A DNA stretch of 64,000 nucleotides, taken from the NCBI RefSeq assembly GCF_003472385.1, contig NZ_QRLV01000003.1:186001-250000 (forward strand). The letters are read 5' to 3'. The notes beneath the pieces are model-generated. The model made no database searches, was not told where the DNA came from, and saw nothing but the letters and a program-made list of their open reading frames with translations. This document shows, piece after piece, positions 62,702 to 64,000 of this stretch. Numbering within the stretch: the first letter of the stretch is position 1; each line of letters opens with the position of its first letter. Source of the DNA: Sutterella sp. AM11-39. Its GTDB lineage: Bacteria > Pseudomonadota > Gammaproteobacteria > Burkholderiales > Burkholderiaceae_F. Made by a program: the position numbers and the translations under genes.

Positions 62702-63445
62702 ATGTTGTCTCGACGCGATTATCTGAAAGCCTTTTGCGCAGCGTATCTTCTTCCCATCGGAGGCTCCTTTGCCGCAGAGCCCAAGGAGGCTTGGAGCCGG
62801 AAAGCATTTGCAGCGGCAGATTCAAGTCTGCAAGCTGTCAAGCGGCATGCCTTCCTGTGTGGAGTGTTTGACGGTACTTTATCCAAAAGAACGTTCGCGG
62901 CTTATCTCTGCCAGAACATCAGTTATCTGGACACCTACGCATCTTGTCTGGATTTGCTCGCAGCTCGCTTGTCTCAAATTCAAGGCTTTGAACAGGAGGC
63001 TCGGGAGCTCAAACAATGGGCTCGGGAAACACGCGATATGCGAGTCTGGACCATCGACTATGTGAAGTCATTTACGGGGCAATCGGTCAACCCGTCTGAA
63101 ATTGTTCCTTTGCCGGAATTGCTGGCCTATCAGGATTTCGAAGCGCGAGCCGTACGGTCTGCCGATCTCGGAGTTGCAATGGCGGCTCTGTTGCCGTGTT
63201 TCTGGATTTGGAACGAATTCGGAAAGGCATTGCGTCCCACAGCCAAGCTTCAGGACAATCCGTTCCGAGATTGGGTTGAGGGTATGGGGTCGGAGGCGTC
63301 CGATGTTTCTGCACGAAAGGCGGTGTCAATTGCGGATAAACTGGCCCAAAACGGCTCAGACGCTTTGCGTGCGCGCATGACAGACGTCTTTGCAGCCGGT
63401 TGTTGGCTCGAGTGGCAGCTTTTTGAAGTTGTTTCGCACAACTAA
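62702..63445 (+). CDS. Tat-exported TenA/THI-4-family protein
   Basis: 247-residue TenA homologue with an N-terminal Tat signal (SRRDYLKAFCAAYLLPIGG, cleavage near FAA-EP), while characterised TenA thiaminases are cytoplasmic. TenA landmarks are present: FAAYLCQNISYL with Tyr75, AALLPCFWIWNEFG with the catalytic-type Cys166, and WLEWQLF with Glu237. Two substrate-pocket residues differ from the B. subtilis pattern: Asn72 in place of Asp44 and Trp170 in place of Tyr139. Divergent from dmsA. It may have lost thiamin-pyrimidine hydrolysis in favour of another role. Confidence 0.82.
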   Translation: MLSRRDYLKAFCAAYLLPIGGSFAAEPKEAWSRKAFAAADSSLQAVKRHAFLCGVFDGTLSKRTFAAYLCQNISYLDTYASCLDLLAARLSQIQGFEQEARELKQWARETRDMRVWTIDYVKSFTGQSVNPSEIVPLPELLAYQDFEARAVRSADLGVAMAALLPCFWIWNEFGKALRPTAKLQDNPFRDWVEGMGSEASDVSARKAVSIADKLAQNGSDALRARMTDVFAAGCWLEWQLFEVVSHN

Positions 63446-63481
63446 AGGACGATTTGCAGACGCAAAAGAGGAGCGGCGATT

Positions 63482-63628
63482 ATGTGCCAGATTTGTTGAG
63501 ACCGGAAAGATCTCCTCGTTTGCTATCGCAAGACCGTTCCGTTCGTGACGAAGGATCGCATCTACACCAACGACATCAACAACGGCATCAAGTTCCTGCG
63601 CACGCTCGATCCGGCTACATTGAAGTAA
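63482..63628 (+). pseudogene. UGA-interrupted small reading frame (gene remnant or candidate selenoprotein)
   Basis: ATG 63482, preceded by GAGGAG, encodes MCQIC, then an in-frame TGA (63497-63499), then 42 more codons (start DRKDLLVCYRKTVPFVTKD) to TAA 63626. The codons after the TGA have the GC-rich third positions of real genes here. Two readings: a 3' fragment of a lost gene, or a 48-residue protein with selenocysteine after CxxC. Only a weak hairpin (TTTGC-TATC-GCAAG, 63519-63532) follows the TGA, without the usual bacterial SECIS apical loop, so a remnant is more likely. Confidence 0.4.
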
Positions 63629-63672
63629 TTCGGTCATAATTCACATCCTTTGTTTCTCCTGATCTTACTTGC

Positions 63673-63699
63673 GGGCCACGTTTTGGACGCGGCCCGCGG
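63673..63699 (+). other. Hairpin in the porin leader
   Basis: GCGGGCC / GGCCCGC stem with a 13-base loop and no T-run, about 30 bases before the porin start codon; may end an upstream transcript or act in the leader. Confidence 0.4.
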
Positions 63700-63729
63700 G
63701 TGAAGATTGACTCCACGAATCAAAACATC

Positions 63730-64000
63730 ATGAAAAAGACACTCACCACAGCCGCGGTTTTGTCCGCACTCTCCTGCGTAGCCTCCGCAACGGAAGTGAC
63801 GCTCTACGGCGTTGTGGATACGGGCTTTACGTATCAGCACACCGAAGGCGGCGACGATTCGTTTGCCATGACGAGCGGCAACTATGCCGGTCCTCGTTTC
63901 GGTTTTAAGGGCACCGAAGATCTGGGCGACAATTTGACGCTCGGTTTTGTTTTGGAAGCCGGTTTCAACAGCGACACCGGTGCGCAGGGGGAGGACGGCA
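63730..64000 (+). CDS. Gram-negative porin (partial)
   Basis: Outer-membrane general porin of the betaproteobacterial OmpC-like (Porin_4) family; only the first 90 codons are in the window. Signal peptide MKKTLTTAAVLSALSCVASA, then the standard first strands EVTLYGVVDTGFTYQH, RFGFKGTEDLGDNLTLGFVL and LEAGFNSDTGAQ. The phrase VTLYGVVDTG at the mature N-terminus is typical of this family and supports the betaproteobacterial assignment. The rest lies beyond the right edge. Confidence 0.93.
   Translation, partial: MKKTLTTAAVLSALSCVASATEVTLYGVVDTGFTYQHTEGGDDSFAMTSGNYAGPRFGFKGTEDLGDNLTLGFVLEAGFNSDTGAQGEDG

Noticed and set aside
60024..62825. Longer dmsA start at 62825
   Set aside because: It would overlap the divergent tenA-like gene and place 131 unlike residues before a good Tat signal; ATG 62432 has AGGAG upstream.

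Overview
The window most resembles a chromosomal segment of an anaerobic or microaerophilic betaproteobacterium, probably Burkholderiales of the Sutterella/Parasutterella type. That placement is inferred from gene content and protein style, not from a 16S gene. The supporting genes are a periplasm-facing [NiFe] hydrogenase, a DmsAB-type molybdoenzyme, a Tat-exported fumarate-reductase-like flavoprotein, aspartase, a beta-type porin and many LysR regulators.

Layout. 1-3639 holds hyaA-hyaB-hyaC (minus strand; hyaC runs off the left edge). 3997-8454 holds a secreted parvulin, yciB and an M16 peptidase. 8522-11183 pairs a LysR gene divergently with hydG, the [FeFe]-hydrogenase H-cluster radical SAM enzyme, although no [FeFe] hydrogenase is visible. 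11350-17143 has an orphan ATPase/nuclease with a double-palindrome operator, aspA divergent from a LysR gene, and a sugar kinase. 17457-24507 is the protein quality-control block tig, clpP, clpX, lon (with a heat-shock-like promoter), then HU and tRNA-Val. 24558-30483 holds a structured leader, an NMT1/TauA-type ABC transporter, a LysR gene and the flavoprotein. 30748-34237 holds an MFS carrier, a GNAT enzyme and a second orphan ATPase whose promoter carries four evenly phased repeats. 34502-38204 holds two identical tRNA-Asp genes, a fused bioB-bioA gene, a decayed IS200/IS605 tnpB relic and bioD. 38394-46441 holds ppiD, a DMT exporter, leuC-leuD, a small lipoprotein, an orphan FixJ-type regulator and a YeiH-type membrane protein. 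46765-56171 is a housekeeping run: proS, yihY, tsaB, rimI, a family 4 uracil-DNA glycosylase, lapB, pepA, holC and a small companion. 56419-64000 holds an autotransporter, dmsB-dmsA, a divergent Tat-exported TenA homologue, a UGA-interrupted small reading frame and the start of a porin gene.

How the genes fit together: hydrogen oxidation at the outer face of the membrane can feed quinol-linked reduction by the DMSO-reductase-like enzyme and by exported flavoproteins, while aspartase supplies fumarate. The hydrogenase small subunit carries all six cysteines of an oxygen-tolerant proximal cluster.

The most unusual items are the orphan hydG, the BioB-BioA fusion, the exported TenA, the phased repeats at the second ATPase, the structured leader of the ABC transporter, the tnpB relic and the in-frame UGA at 63497. 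All calls come from reading the sequence; no database search was run.
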